DNA of 64,000 nucleotides, from positions 1,302,001 to 1,366,000 of the forward strand of contig OZ253953.1 in NCBI GenBank assembly GCA_965267335.1. The letters are read 5' to 3'. Origin of the DNA: G965267335 sp965267335 (GTDB lineage: Bacteria > Bacteroidota > Bacteroidia > Cytophagales > JAAEPT01). Below are positions 36,472-44,724 of this stretch, piece by piece. Within the stretch, counting starts at the first letter, position 1. The number at the start of each line of letters is the position of its first letter. Position numbers and translations under genes: made by a program. Under the pieces are notes generated by a model that made no database searches, had not been told where the DNA came from, and was given only the letters and a program-made list of their open reading frames with translations.

Positions 36472-37096
36472 CATCCAAGAATACTGTAATAATCATTCCG
36501 ATGCGGAATCTGAATTGTTACGTGAGATCAACCGGGATACTCATGCCAATGTACTTAGCCCAAGGATGCTATCAGGGCATTTTCAGGGTAGGTTGTTGAG
36601 TATGATCAGTAAGATGATACGTCCGGAATGTATACTGGAAATTGGAACATACACTGGTTATTCTGCCCTGTGTATGGCCGAAGGGCTGGCTGAAGACGGT
36701 CAGCTGATAACCATTGATATCAACGAGGAGTTAGAAAGCAGGGTAAGAGCTAGCTTTGAAAAAAGTGGTTATGCCGGACAAATAGATTTCCGTATCGGAA
36801 ACGCACTGGACATCATTCCCAAAATTAACCGCAGCCTTGATCTCGTATTTATCGATGCTGACAAGCAAAATTACCTGAACTACTACCACCTTGTAATGCA
36901 AAAACTTCGTCCCGGAGGTTTTATTTTGACTGATAACGTGCTCTGGAGTGGGAAGGTAGTGGCAGAGGAAGTGAAAGCTTCAGACAAGCAAACCAGGGCA
37001 ATTATGGAATTCAATGATTTTGTTCATCAGGATGATAAAGTTGAAAATGTATTGCTTCCTGTAAGAGATGGCATCATGTTGGTAAGAAAAAAGTAG
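36452..37096 (+). CDS. Class I SAM O-methyltransferase, YrrM-like
   Basis: The 214-residue protein has the SAM motif LEIGTYTGYSALCMAEGL and the metal-binding block VFIDADKQNYLNYY, as in caffeoyl-CoA O-methyltransferase and tRNA-hydroxyuridine methyltransferase relatives. The substrate is unknown. It overlaps the upstream M16 gene by 20 bases and precedes the transglycosylase by 15. Confidence 0.9.
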   Translation: MEFIDPNIQEYCNNHSDAESELLREINRDTHANVLSPRMLSGHFQGRLLSMISKMIRPECILEIGTYTGYSALCMAEGLAEDGQLITIDINEELESRVRASFEKSGYAGQIDFRIGNALDIIPKINRSLDLVFIDADKQNYLNYYHLVMQKLRPGGFILTDNVLWSGKVVAEEVKASDKQTRAIMEFNDFVHQDDKVENVLLPVRDGIMLVRKK

Positions 37097-37111
37097 TACT
37101 TTTGTAGTGCT

Positions 37112-38668
37112 ATGTTAAAGAGAGTTTTATCGTTAATATTATTCATTCTAATTGGGATTGGTGCGGGCAAGGCACAATCGGTGGTCGTTCCGGCCAAGGT
37201 TGATTTTGCCGGTATGAAGCTGACCCTGAACTCAGCAGCGCGCAAAAAAGTACAGGCAGACGTAGATCGCCTCAGACGTAGCCCCAAGTTTTTCCAATCC
37301 TACGTAGATAAAGCCAATATCTACTTCCCACTAATCGAGCAGGTTTTCAAAGAAGAAGGGTTTCCCGATGATGTAAAGTACCTGATCATTCAGGAAAGTG
37401 CCTTCAGGGCAGATGCAGTATCAAGTAGTAATGCCGTAGGATACTGGCAATTCAAAAAAGGAACAGCTCAGGAGGTGGGACTTAGAGTAGATGGAGCTAT
37501 TGATGAACGCAAAAATATTGTTTCAGCCAGCAGAGGAGCTGCTCTGTACATCAAGAAAAATAATGAAAAGCTGGACAACTGGGTGTATGCCCTTACTGCC
37601 TACAATACCGGATTGGGTGGAGTACAAAAGTATGTCGATAAAAAATACATTGGTGCTGACAAGATGGAAATTACCGGAAATACACATTGGTATTTTTTAA
37701 AATTTCTTGCGCATAAAATAGCTTTTGAAGGTGCGGTAGGTAAAGAAAGAGCTAAAAATCAATTAGGAACTTACACCAAAACCAGCGGACAAACCCTGAA
37801 AAGTATTTCCAAAAAAACCAATGTACCACTGGAAGAGCTGGAAGCCTATAACAGATGGATATCATCAAGCAGAAAAATACCTTCGGATAAAACCTATGTT
37901 GTTGCCGTTCCTGGAGTAGGTATCCAAACATCGGAGCCGGTACTGGCACAGAATGATACGAAGAAATCGGTAATCAAGGAAAAGCCGGTTCGGGAACCGA
38001 AGAAGGTTAAGCCCCGATCAGAACCTGTCGTAGCAGAGTTGACAGACTATGATCCTGACAATCCACCGGTGTTTCTTATCGTAAACGGACTGCGTGCGGT
38101 GAGAGCCGCAGAAGGCGATGAGTTGGTAAAATTGGCAGCCTATGCCGGGTTGACCAGAGAAAAATTAGCAAAATTTAACGAAATTGAGACCTTTCATGAC
38201 CCAATTGTGGGTCAACATTACTTTATCACTAGGAAGAAAAGCAAAGGACTCGTAAATTACCATACCGTACGGGAAGGAGAAGACCTCTGGTCCATATCTC
38301 AGAAGTACGGAATGAAGAAATCAAAAATCCTCAAGTACAACCGTATGTACAAGGGTGAGGCGCTTGAAGTTGGCAGAGTACTGTGGCTTCGAAGAAAGCG
38401 TCCCTCTGACGTGCCGGTGAAGTATTTAGGAAGGGAGGAGCCGGACGACCGTTCGGCTCCTTTAACTACCACCGACAGCTCTACAAGCAATACTCCCGAC
38501 AATCAATCAGATAATTACGAAGGTGCACAGGTACATATAGTACAGCCCGGAGAAACGATGTACTCAATTTCACGGAAGTACAAAGTGTCCGTACAGGAGA
38601 TAATGGACTGGAATGATAAGCCGGATGCAGGGATCGATGTGGGGGAGAAGCTGGTGATTAAGAAGTAA
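37112..38668 (+). CDS. LysM lytic murein transglycosylase (MltD-like)
   Basis: The 518-residue protein has a signal peptide (1-21, ending GKAQ) and an SLT domain with the catalytic glutamate in LIIQESAFRADAV (E95) and the YALTAYNTG motif. At least three LysM-like units follow; the clearest are HTVREGEDLWSISQKYGM and HIVQPGETMYSISRKYKV. It cleaves peptidoglycan in the periplasm. It is the last gene of the operon that starts at 32452; a short simple repeat follows. Confidence 0.93.
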   Translation: MLKRVLSLILFILIGIGAGKAQSVVVPAKVDFAGMKLTLNSAARKKVQADVDRLRRSPKFFQSYVDKANIYFPLIEQVFKEEGFPDDVKYLIIQESAFRADAVSSSNAVGYWQFKKGTAQEVGLRVDGAIDERKNIVSASRGAALYIKKNNEKLDNWVYALTAYNTGLGGVQKYVDKKYIGADKMEITGNTHWYFLKFLAHKIAFEGAVGKERAKNQLGTYTKTSGQTLKSISKKTNVPLEELEAYNRWISSSRKIPSDKTYVVAVPGVGIQTSEPVLAQNDTKKSVIKEKPVREPKKVKPRSEPVVAELTDYDPDNPPVFLIVNGLRAVRAAEGDELVKLAAYAGLTREKLAKFNEIETFHDPIVGQHYFITRKKSKGLVNYHTVREGEDLWSISQKYGMKKSKILKYNRMYKGEALEVGRVLWLRRKRPSDVPVKYLGREEPDDRSAPLTTTDSSTSNTPDNQSDNYEGAQVHIVQPGETMYSISRKYKVSVQEIMDWNDKPDAGIDVGEKLVIKK

Positions 38669-38725
38669 GACTTAAGATATAAGACTTAAGATTTAAGAAA
38701 TAAGAAGTAAGAAATAAGACTTAAG
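38668..38725. repeat. Short simple-sequence repeat
   Basis: The block consists of variants of AAGACTTAAG and AATAAG units in tandem (about five units). It separates the converging transglycosylase and acyltransferase genes; it has no stem that would act as a terminator. Confidence 0.75.
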
Positions 38726-38728
38726 GTT

Positions 38729-39652
38729 TTACCTTTTGATTAGCTTTTTGACCTTCTGTAATGGTTTTTTGTAGAGAAAGGTGAATTCTACTTTGTGACT
38801 TCCGAAACTTTCGAAATAACTACCTACTGTAGGTAAGGAACCTCCTTCAAAATCCAGTGTCATATCGGAGTTGGAATATTGCTGAATCATGTGATCCAGT
38901 AAAAATGTGCTGGCACCTCCCTTTTTGCCTTCTTCGGTTGATATCCCCATGAGGTAGAGGATAAAGTTTTCATATACCAGGAATATTGATCCTCCTACAA
39001 ATTTACCTGAGTCTGATTTTGCCTCAAGAATTTCAAAGTTCCAATCACCGCTGCCAATCACCTTCCTGAAGTGGTTTAGCTCTTTTGTGAGGCCTTTGAT
39101 GCCGTCTCCTTTTTGTTGGATGAAAAGGTCAATGATGTTATCCGGATTTTCGACTTTTTCGATGGTCAGGCCAGCGTCCCGGGCCTTGTTAAGGTCATTT
39201 TTTTTCCCCCGGTTATATTTTTTTCTGATCAGCTCGTATTCCTTGTTGAGGGGCAGCTGATAAGTACACCGTACCTCTGATTTAAGGTTTTTGAGTGCAG
39301 GAACTTCCTTGTTGAGGAAGTTGAGCGTGTAATCTACTTTGATGAATTTATCAATGACTCTAATGGCCTCATGCATAAACTTTTCCTCTTCCCTGAACTC
39401 AGGTGTACTGATCAGTCCAAGTTGATGAGCGTAATAAGGCATATACACGTACTTAAGTCCGTATTTAACCCTTGTAGGAACGGGTAAAACAGCCAGGTAC
39501 TTATTGTCCTCCTCCCATACCAGGGCTTTCCAGCTGGTACAGATGTCACTGAGGTATCGGTATCGGGCATAGGGATAGGGATAGCTGGATTGCAGGATGC
39601 AGTCATCCCACCTAGTGGGGTCAATTTCATTATTTACCAGTTGCCTGATCAT
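38729..39652 (-). CDS. FemAB/GNAT-like acyltransferase
   Basis: The 307-residue protein resembles the peptidyl/aminoacyl transferase branch of the GNAT fold: RWDDCILQSSYPYPYARYRY, a basic KKYNRGKKNDLNKARDAGLT segment and GGSIFLVYENFILYLMGIST, with LDFEGG and FFESFG-type strands late. It has no signal peptide. I chose ATG at 39652 (MIRQLVNNEI) over a TTG at 39685. A 71-bp decayed copy of its 5' coding part lies beyond the restriction-modification genes at 42427-42497. Confidence 0.8.
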   Translation of the reverse strand: MIRQLVNNEIDPTRWDDCILQSSYPYPYARYRYLSDICTSWKALVWEEDNKYLAVLPVPTRVKYGLKYVYMPYYAHQLGLISTPEFREEEKFMHEAIRVIDKFIKVDYTLNFLNKEVPALKNLKSEVRCTYQLPLNKEYELIRKKYNRGKKNDLNKARDAGLTIEKVENPDNIIDLFIQQKGDGIKGLTKELNHFRKVIGSGDWNFEILEAKSDSGKFVGGSIFLVYENFILYLMGISTEEGKKGGASTFLLDHMIQQYSNSDMTLDFEGGSLPTVGSYFESFGSHKVEFTFLYKKPLQKVKKLIKR

Positions 39653-39694
39653 AGTGTAGGAGTGGGGCAAATTTAAGTATATCAACGAGCTCTC

Positions 39695-40306
39695 TCAGGG
39701 TTCAATACCAATCATCACTAAGGGTACTGCCGGTACCCCTCGGCCTTGTCTGGCCAAATCATACAATGCTGCCTCATAATAGCCAGGTCCTGATGACATT
39801 TGTGATTGCATTACTTTCATAGGAAGAATTTCTATGCCTACATCGATAGCATCACCTACATAAAATGCGAGATGCTTGACGAATAAATCGTATGCTATGA
39901 AACTATATTTCCCAAATTGTACTTCAACAGCTATGCGGTTTTTAACAAAATCAGTTTGATTATAAGACTTAATGGGAACCTTTCCTGACTCTTCGATAAT
40001 TTTCTTTTGCTCAACTTCATTCAAATTCATAGTCCTACTGATGAGATCATAGTCGTCAGTTACCCAATAATCAGTTCTGCTTTCATACCAACCAAGGCTT
40101 TCAAAATCTTCCTTGATCCGTTTATTTATGTGCGAGGGACTGAAAAGTTCTTTCCCTTTCATTGTTTTTTCCTTGCTAATCTTTGTGCGGAAATCATCCG
40201 CGTTGATACCGTTGATGATACCAATTATTTCATTCCACATATCTTTTTGATGGTATTGAATCCATTCAAACCCATTTAAGTGGGAATACATCGCGCCAAT
40301 TTTCAT
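39695..40306 (-). CDS. Type II restriction endonuclease, BstYI/BglII family
   Basis: The 203-residue protein closely resembles my recollection of BstYI (RGATCY): the YSHLNGFEWIQYH start, KSYNQTDFVKNRIAVEVQF and YDLFVKHLAFYVGD. The catalytic D119, E128 and Q130 (NQTDF, VEVQF) are in the ExQ arrangement of the BglII/BstYI group. RGATCY as the target is inference. It cuts unmodified DNA; the partner methyltransferase overlaps its start by 4 bases, so both are translated together from one mRNA. Confidence 0.9.
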   Translation of the reverse strand: MKIGAMYSHLNGFEWIQYHQKDMWNEIIGIINGINADDFRTKISKEKTMKGKELFSPSHINKRIKEDFESLGWYESRTDYWVTDDYDLISRTMNLNEVEQKKIIEESGKVPIKSYNQTDFVKNRIAVEVQFGKYSFIAYDLFVKHLAFYVGDAIDVGIEILPMKVMQSQMSSGPGYYEAALYDLARQGRGVPAVPLVMIGIEP

Positions 40307-41877
40307 AGTTTAAAAAGGTTCTTATTCAAGGTTGAAAGGAAATACATCCCAGCAAGAATGCTTTCTTTGTTTTCAAGCAGTTTGGTATTGTTATCTCGGG
40401 TTGCTTTCTGGATAAGCGGTTCGTCAAATCCAGAAAAATCAGCATTATTTAAAATCGACTCAATGCTAAGACCAATTTCATCTAGAAATTTAAATACACT
40501 TTCGGCACCCGTTGTGGAAGTCCATAGTTGTTGAAGTTTTTCTGAGGTAAAACTTTGATACTTCTGGCTAAGGATTGATACTTGCTCAGTGAATATTTCA
40601 TTTCTGGAAGTATTTAAGGTTGGAGAGAGTAATTCTTTAATCCCTTGATTTAAGGGGATTTCTTTTATTGATTTGGAGTTTCCGTAGTAAAACTTAAATG
40701 ACCATTCAGGTGATTTAGACTTCGGGTTATTAGATAGTTCAAAACGTACACCACTTCCATACCTTAGGTGGGGTATGGCAAATTGAAATTTTCTGTTGGC
40801 TGGATACTTTCTTTTTGGTAATCCCAAGTAAGAGGGATAGGCTTTTAGCTGTGGTTTATGATGATAGTATGTTGAGTTTTTTGGGGATTGTACTTTGCTT
40901 GGCGAAATCTCCAGCATACTTTGAAATATATAGTAAGTAAGAGTAGGAGGAACTGCATTACCTATCATTTTAAATTTTGAATTGAGCGTTCTTCCATAAA
41001 ATTGATAGGTGATTGGAAAGCCTTGAATGACTCCTCTTTCTCTGACGTTTAAGCGTCTAAACCCAGTTTTGGAGCCAACGATTATACTTTCCCTCGATAC
41101 TCTGGTGCAAGTAGCAGTAACTGTGCGACTAGGGCGATCCAGTCGATCAGGAAATGCCATCTTGTTATAAATAGGATGAAAGGTTTTAGCGTCTTTATTT
41201 ATCCGTTCTTCGTCAGGAGTAAGATCAACTTCATTTTCTAGTTCGGAAACTTCTTCTCTGGGCAATGAGTATCCATAGTTAGGGTCAGTGATTTGGTCCT
41301 TGTCTAAAGCGGAGAGTACTGTTCCGAGGGTAATTGGTTTAATGTTACTCTTATAGGCCTCGAATAACTCTATTGGGAAGTTACCCGCGATCATTCTTTT
41401 TCTGTTCTGGGGAGTTCCATAGTCTGCAGAATCAACAACTTTTATTACTGTAACTAATTTTTTAAATTTCTGTAAGGCGCCTTTTTCAAGTTCTTTTTCA
41501 AGAATACCAGCAACTCTGGGTACATTTTCCATAGCCCAGTATTTAGGCTTTAAGTAGTCTACAATTTCTAGAAACTTATATATGTCTACCAACCCATCTT
41601 GTATGTCACCATTGCCTCCGCGATTGGAAAATGAAAACTGAGTACAAGGTGGACTTCCTACTATGAAATCAATTTTTTGTTTGAACTTAAGGTCTTCTGA
41701 AACTTTTAGATTTCGAATATTAATTTCCTGGTGATTCGTGCCGAAATTTAAATTGTGCGTGTGGTTAGCCTCATGCCACCACTCGTATGAAGCTACATTT
41801 TTTATCCCGGAAAGTTTCATTCCAAGTGTCCAACCGCCTATTCCACTATATAAATCGATTGCTGATTTCATAGACAT
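40303..41877 (-). CDS. DNA (cytosine-5) methyltransferase with C-terminal extension
   Basis: The 524-residue enzyme has motif I (LYSGIGGWTLGM), motif IV with C78 (GSPPCTQFS), motif VI (WAMENVPR), motif VIII (GTPQNRKRM), motif IX (RPSRTVTATCTR) and motif X (MIGNAVPP). The order fits the m5C class. About 200 residues (from about 325) follow motif X, far beyond the normal end, with no recognised domain. It is upstream of the endonuclease gene, so protection is made first. A palindrome lies 15 bases upstream. Confidence 0.93.
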   Translation of the reverse strand: MSMKSAIDLYSGIGGWTLGMKLSGIKNVASYEWWHEANHTHNLNFGTNHQEINIRNLKVSEDLKFKQKIDFIVGSPPCTQFSFSNRGGNGDIQDGLVDIYKFLEIVDYLKPKYWAMENVPRVAGILEKELEKGALQKFKKLVTVIKVVDSADYGTPQNRKRMIAGNFPIELFEAYKSNIKPITLGTVLSALDKDQITDPNYGYSLPREEVSELENEVDLTPDEERINKDAKTFHPIYNKMAFPDRLDRPSRTVTATCTRVSRESIIVGSKTGFRRLNVRERGVIQGFPITYQFYGRTLNSKFKMIGNAVPPTLTYYIFQSMLEISPSKVQSPKNSTYYHHKPQLKAYPSYLGLPKRKYPANRKFQFAIPHLRYGSGVRFELSNNPKSKSPEWSFKFYYGNSKSIKEIPLNQGIKELLSPTLNTSRNEIFTEQVSILSQKYQSFTSEKLQQLWTSTTGAESVFKFLDEIGLSIESILNNADFSGFDEPLIQKATRDNNTKLLENKESILAGMYFLSTLNKNLFKL

Positions 41878-41891
41878 CTATAAAGATAGTG

Positions 41892-41910
41892 AATATTGAG
41901 CTTCAATATT
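41892..41910. promoter_or_regulatory. Palindrome before the methyltransferase gene, candidate operator
   Basis: AATATTGA and TCAATATT are perfect 8-base arms with a 3-base centre. On the minus strand it contains the TTG and leads to TATCTTTA, a near match of a -7 element, 15 bases on. It therefore lies within the likely promoter of the restriction-modification operon. No controller (C protein) gene is adjacent. Confidence 0.5.
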
Positions 41911-42348
41911 AGTACTGTGAATAAGTTATGATACGATGATATATGTAATGAATTGACTATTCTAACCTTTGCTAATCAGAATCCAGGTTTAAATATCTCA
42001 AAAACCTTACATATCTTATTTGGCTCTGGACTGTTAAAAAAATGACTTTTTTGGGAGCACTTCTTTTATGACTCCGTTAACTGGATTTGTTGCCATGAAA
42101 AAATAGGTATTAGTAATGTAGAAACATTCTTTTTAAGATCAGGTAGCTAAATGAACAGTCTTTTGCAACTCAAATTCAAACAATTGAATATTAAAAAAGT
42201 ACAATAGAAATTTTAAAATTCATTTCACTTTTTAGATCTAAATTTAACTAAAATACCCGTGAACTTACGCTATTGACACATTGTAACTCTTTGATTACCT
42301 TGCGCTTCCATTTGAATTATGGATTAAGTACAATTATTTTTCATCAGC
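41911..42348. other. AT-rich intergenic stretch without a gene
   Basis: No ORF with coding character was found on either strand. Near 42270-42300 TTG and TACCTTG lie about 19 bases apart, and may be a remnant promoter for the cut-off gene at 42349. Confidence 0.5.
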
Positions 42349-42429
42349 GTGAAGTATTACTTAATAGGGCTATTTAGTGTTTCAATTATCACATTTGTGC
42401 AGGCACAAAAGTGTGAAATTGTTTTTCAG
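42349..42429 (+). pseudogene. Truncated start of a secreted-protein gene
   Basis: From GTG at 42349 the reading is a plain signal peptide, MKYYLIGLFSVSIITFVQAQ, followed by KCEIVFQ. It then runs at about 42427 into the reversed acyltransferase fragment and stops at 42466-42468. It looks like a gene of unknown identity cut off after about 26 codons. Confidence 0.6.
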
Positions 42430-42497
42430 CTGCTACAGATATCATTGAGGTATCGGTACCGTGCATAGGGATAGGGGTTGCTGGATTGTAAGATGCA
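42427..42497 (-). pseudogene. Decayed fragment of the acyltransferase gene
   Basis: This aligns without gaps to 39531-39601, 62 of 71 bases identical by my count. In the minus-strand frame it reads CILQSSNPYPYARYRY and LNDIC, against CILQSSYPYPYARYRY and LSDIC in the intact protein. Both sides diverge sharply outside this block. It is a relic of a second copy and has no start or stop of its own. Confidence 0.85.
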
Positions 42498-42729
42498 TTT
42501 TTTTACTAATCTCTTAATACTTTCAGGGTGTCTCGGTTAGGTTCATATTCCAATTTTTTTACAAAAACTAAGAATCTTGGTGTATCAATCATAACTAATT
42601 AATCGTGTTGTTAATCTTTTAAACCAATTTTTTGTTTTTAGCTTAAATTGAAATTTATTTCTTCTCTTTTTGCAGCGTTTCATTCCGATAGTGGCTAGTA
42701 CATACAGAGTATCACAAAACTTTAGACTA

Positions 42730-43113
42730 ATGAGAACTATCATCATATTTACGCTGATGCTATTTTCAGGAATAGGTGTCTTTGCCCAGAGCAATAAACA
42801 GACTGCGATTGATAATATCAACGCCAGAAAAATTTCCCATGCCCAACATTTTGAGCTGAGAGGTGGCAGTAAAATAGAGTCCTGCAATAAGAAGTACAAG
42901 GTGAGCATGGATTTGTCCGGCAAGCAGATCAGCTATTTCTACAACGAAGAACTGGAAAGCTGGTTTGTAAAAGTTACTTCCACCGAAAAAGATATTATTG
43001 TAACAGACTTGAAAAGTAACCGCAAGATCAGGTTACGGGAAAGGTTCTACGAAGTGAAAGATAAAGCGGAAGCCCAAAGTGTGTTAGCTGATCTGCAAGC
43101 GCTGAAAGAATAA
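42730..43113 (+). CDS. Small secreted protein of unknown function
   Basis: The 127-residue protein has a signal peptide (1-20, ending GVFAQ) and a polar mature part with an ELRGGSKIESCNKKYKVSM segment, a central beta-rich stretch and a helical end (KAEAQSVLADLQALKE). One cysteine is present. I chose ATG 42730 (MRTIIIFTL) instead of the earlier in-frame 42670, because it places the hydrophobic core next to the start. No family is recognised. Confidence 0.7.
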   Translation: MRTIIIFTLMLFSGIGVFAQSNKQTAIDNINARKISHAQHFELRGGSKIESCNKKYKVSMDLSGKQISYFYNEELESWFVKVTSTEKDIIVTDLKSNRKIRLRERFYEVKDKAEAQSVLADLQALKE

Positions 43114-43122
43114 CGGAAACAT

Positions 43123-43184
43123 GGGAAGTGAATATGAAAGCTGATGAAAAAACAAAGCCCTTTCATACTCATTTCCCTTTTTTT
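43123..43184 (+). terminator. Long-hairpin terminator of the small secreted protein gene
   Basis: GGGAAGTG (43123-43130) pairs with CATTTCCC (43170-43177) and ATGAAAG (43134-43140) with CTTTCAT (43160-43166), followed by TTTTTTT. It overlaps the end of the small minus-strand ORF at 43169. Confidence 0.7.
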
Positions 43185-43357
43185 GTCTTTGCCACTCCCT
43201 TTTCTTCTTCTATTTTCTCCACTTCTTCTATAATCTCATCAAACAAATCTTCCCTGGGTGATTCTTCATCATCCATTAATTCCCTTTTGAGCTTTTCACT
43301 GATCTGCCCTTTCTTTTTAGGTGTATGCACTTTCTTTATTCCGTTTGCTATATTCAC
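43169..43357 (-). CDS. Small charged protein overlapping the sigma factor gene
   Basis: The 62-residue ORF (GTG start at 43357; a later GTG would give 53 residues) is rich in Lys and Glu, with a heptad-like middle EDLFDEIIEEVEKIEEE. It overlaps the sigma factor's 3' end by 41 bases in another frame. A partner or anti-sigma role is a guess from position; it has no membrane helix or zinc motif. Confidence 0.5.
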   Translation of the reverse strand: MNIANGIKKVHTPKKKGQISEKLKRELMDDEESPREDLFDEIIEEVEKIEEEKGVAKTKKGK

Positions 43358-43901
43358 TTATCAGGAACTCTCTTGCACGGTAAAATTGCGATCTGCTGGT
43401 ACTGGGGGTGATTGCTAATAGCTCCGCAATTTCAATATGACTATAACCATCAATAGCAGCCAGGTTAAATACCGTTCGTTGTCTTATCGGCAACTTCCCG
43501 ATCAAAGACTTCAGTTCATTCAAAGTTAACTGATCTGCTATTGGGACAAAACTAAGTTCGTCTTCAATTTCATCATTAAATTCTATTAATTCCATCCGAT
43601 GTTTCTTTTTTATGTGCCGGATGGCTTCATGCACTACAATTTTGTATATCCATCCCTGAAGACCTGCCTTCTGGGCATCATATTGATGAAAATTCAATAA
43701 AATACTTATGAAAGCATCATGCAGTACATCTTCGGCATCTTTTTTATCGACCATAAACCTTTTTGCAACGGCAAACATTTTAGGAGCAAATAACTTATAT
43801 AGGGCTTTGCGGGCATCGCGGTTGCCAACTTTGCAGCCCGCAATTAGTTGTTCTTGAGTAGTATCCACTTTGGTGTCAGTTGAAGTGTGAATTTCAATCA
43901 T
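43317..43901 (-). CDS. ECF-type RNA polymerase sigma factor
   Basis: The 194-residue protein has region 2 (ALYKLFAPKMFAVAKRFMVD, KKDAEDVLHDAFISILLNF and a W-containing GWIYKIVVHEAIRHIKK) and region 4 (LPIRQRTVFNLAAIDGYSHIEIAELLAI with STSRSQFYRAREFL). I took ATG at 43901 (MIEIHTST); the earlier in-frame start at 43952 adds 17 residues. It faces away from the Rhs unit, 290 bases apart, so shared or reciprocal control is possible. Confidence 0.92.
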   Translation of the reverse strand: MIEIHTSTDTKVDTTQEQLIAGCKVGNRDARKALYKLFAPKMFAVAKRFMVDKKDAEDVLHDAFISILLNFHQYDAQKAGLQGWIYKIVVHEAIRHIKKKHRMELIEFNDEIEDELSFVPIADQLTLNELKSLIGKLPIRQRTVFNLAAIDGYSHIEIAELLAITPSTSRSQFYRAREFLISEYSKRNKESAYT

Positions 43902-44190
43902 AATTAAAAAAATACGTAAGTCATATCCTTTGCCAACTAACTGGCCTGACATCCTTAAAAAATACAGGAATCCTTTATCATTAAAGCATAAGAGTATTAC
44001 CTAAATTCTTATAAGTTATTCATTTATTTGAGTTGAAGTAAATGGAACTAACATACTCAAAAATAGTTATTTATAAAACAATTCTTTTTCTCTCCCGGCT
44101 CTTAGCTCCGATTTTTTTTTCAAAATGTATTGCAGCACGGGGACGCCTTTCAGACTAAATAATAGTAGGAAGCACCCTAAAAAATGTCAG
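43902..44190. other. Divergent promoter region, sigma factor and Rhs unit
   Basis: This 289-base gap is AT-rich and separates the divergent sigma factor gene from the chaperone-like gene. I could not find a clear TTTG/TAnnTTTG pair on either strand. An ECF-specific promoter for either unit may be here, but its motif cannot be told from one instance. Confidence 0.4.
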
Positions 44191-44724
44191 ATGAAAGGAA
44201 AAGTATTGATTGTTCAAATTATTGTTTTGGCCACCTGCTTTATCGCCTATGATGTGATACGCAGAACCCCACCTGAAAAGGTGGGTTACGTACGTACTCG
44301 TGACCTGCTCGAAAACTTCAAAGGCCTGGAAGAAGCCCGGCTCATTTATGATCAAAAAAAGGAAAACTGGACAGCGAACCTCGATAGCTTGAAAATGGAT
44401 TTAAACAAAACGGTCTCCCTGGTCAATGAACAGACCGATCCGGGGTTGAAACAGAATGCCTACCTGACCCTACAGCACCAGCAAAAGAATTTGACTCAGT
44501 ATGCCGCTTTGTTGGATGAAAAGGCAGCCGAAGAAGATGCGAGACTAACAGCCGGAGTGATCAAACAGATCAATGAGTTCATTGAAGACTACGGGAAGGA
44601 ACATGGCTATACCCTGATCCTGGGAATTACCGAATCAGGCAACATCCTGTATGGAGACCAGCCACACGATGTCACCGAAGAAATACTCACTGCACTCAAC
44701 AAACACTACCTAGACCAAAATTGA
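44191..44724 (+). CDS. OmpH/Skp-like envelope chaperone
   Basis: The 177-residue protein has an N-terminal hydrophobic segment (KVLIVQIIVLATCFIAY) which may be a cleaved signal or a membrane anchor, then a GYVRTRDLLENFKGLEEAR segment and a long helical arm, closing with HGYTLILGITESGNILYGD. This is the Skp/OmpH layout. Skp-type proteins hold unfolded outer-membrane or secreted clients in the periplasm. I preferred ATG 44191 over 44125, which would add 22 polar residues. It heads a tight operon of Rhs-type genes. Confidence 0.82.
   Translation: MKGKVLIVQIIVLATCFIAYDVIRRTPPEKVGYVRTRDLLENFKGLEEARLIYDQKKENWTANLDSLKMDLNKTVSLVNEQTDPGLKQNAYLTLQHQQKNLTQYAALLDEKAAEEDARLTAGVIKQINEFIEDYGKEHGYTLILGITESGNILYGDQPHDVTEEILTALNKHYLDQN

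Noticed and set aside
41911..42729. Insertion sequence as cause of the scar beyond the RM genes
   Set aside because: No transposase remnant, terminal inverted repeats or target-site duplication could be seen; the relic fits recombination or deletion better.
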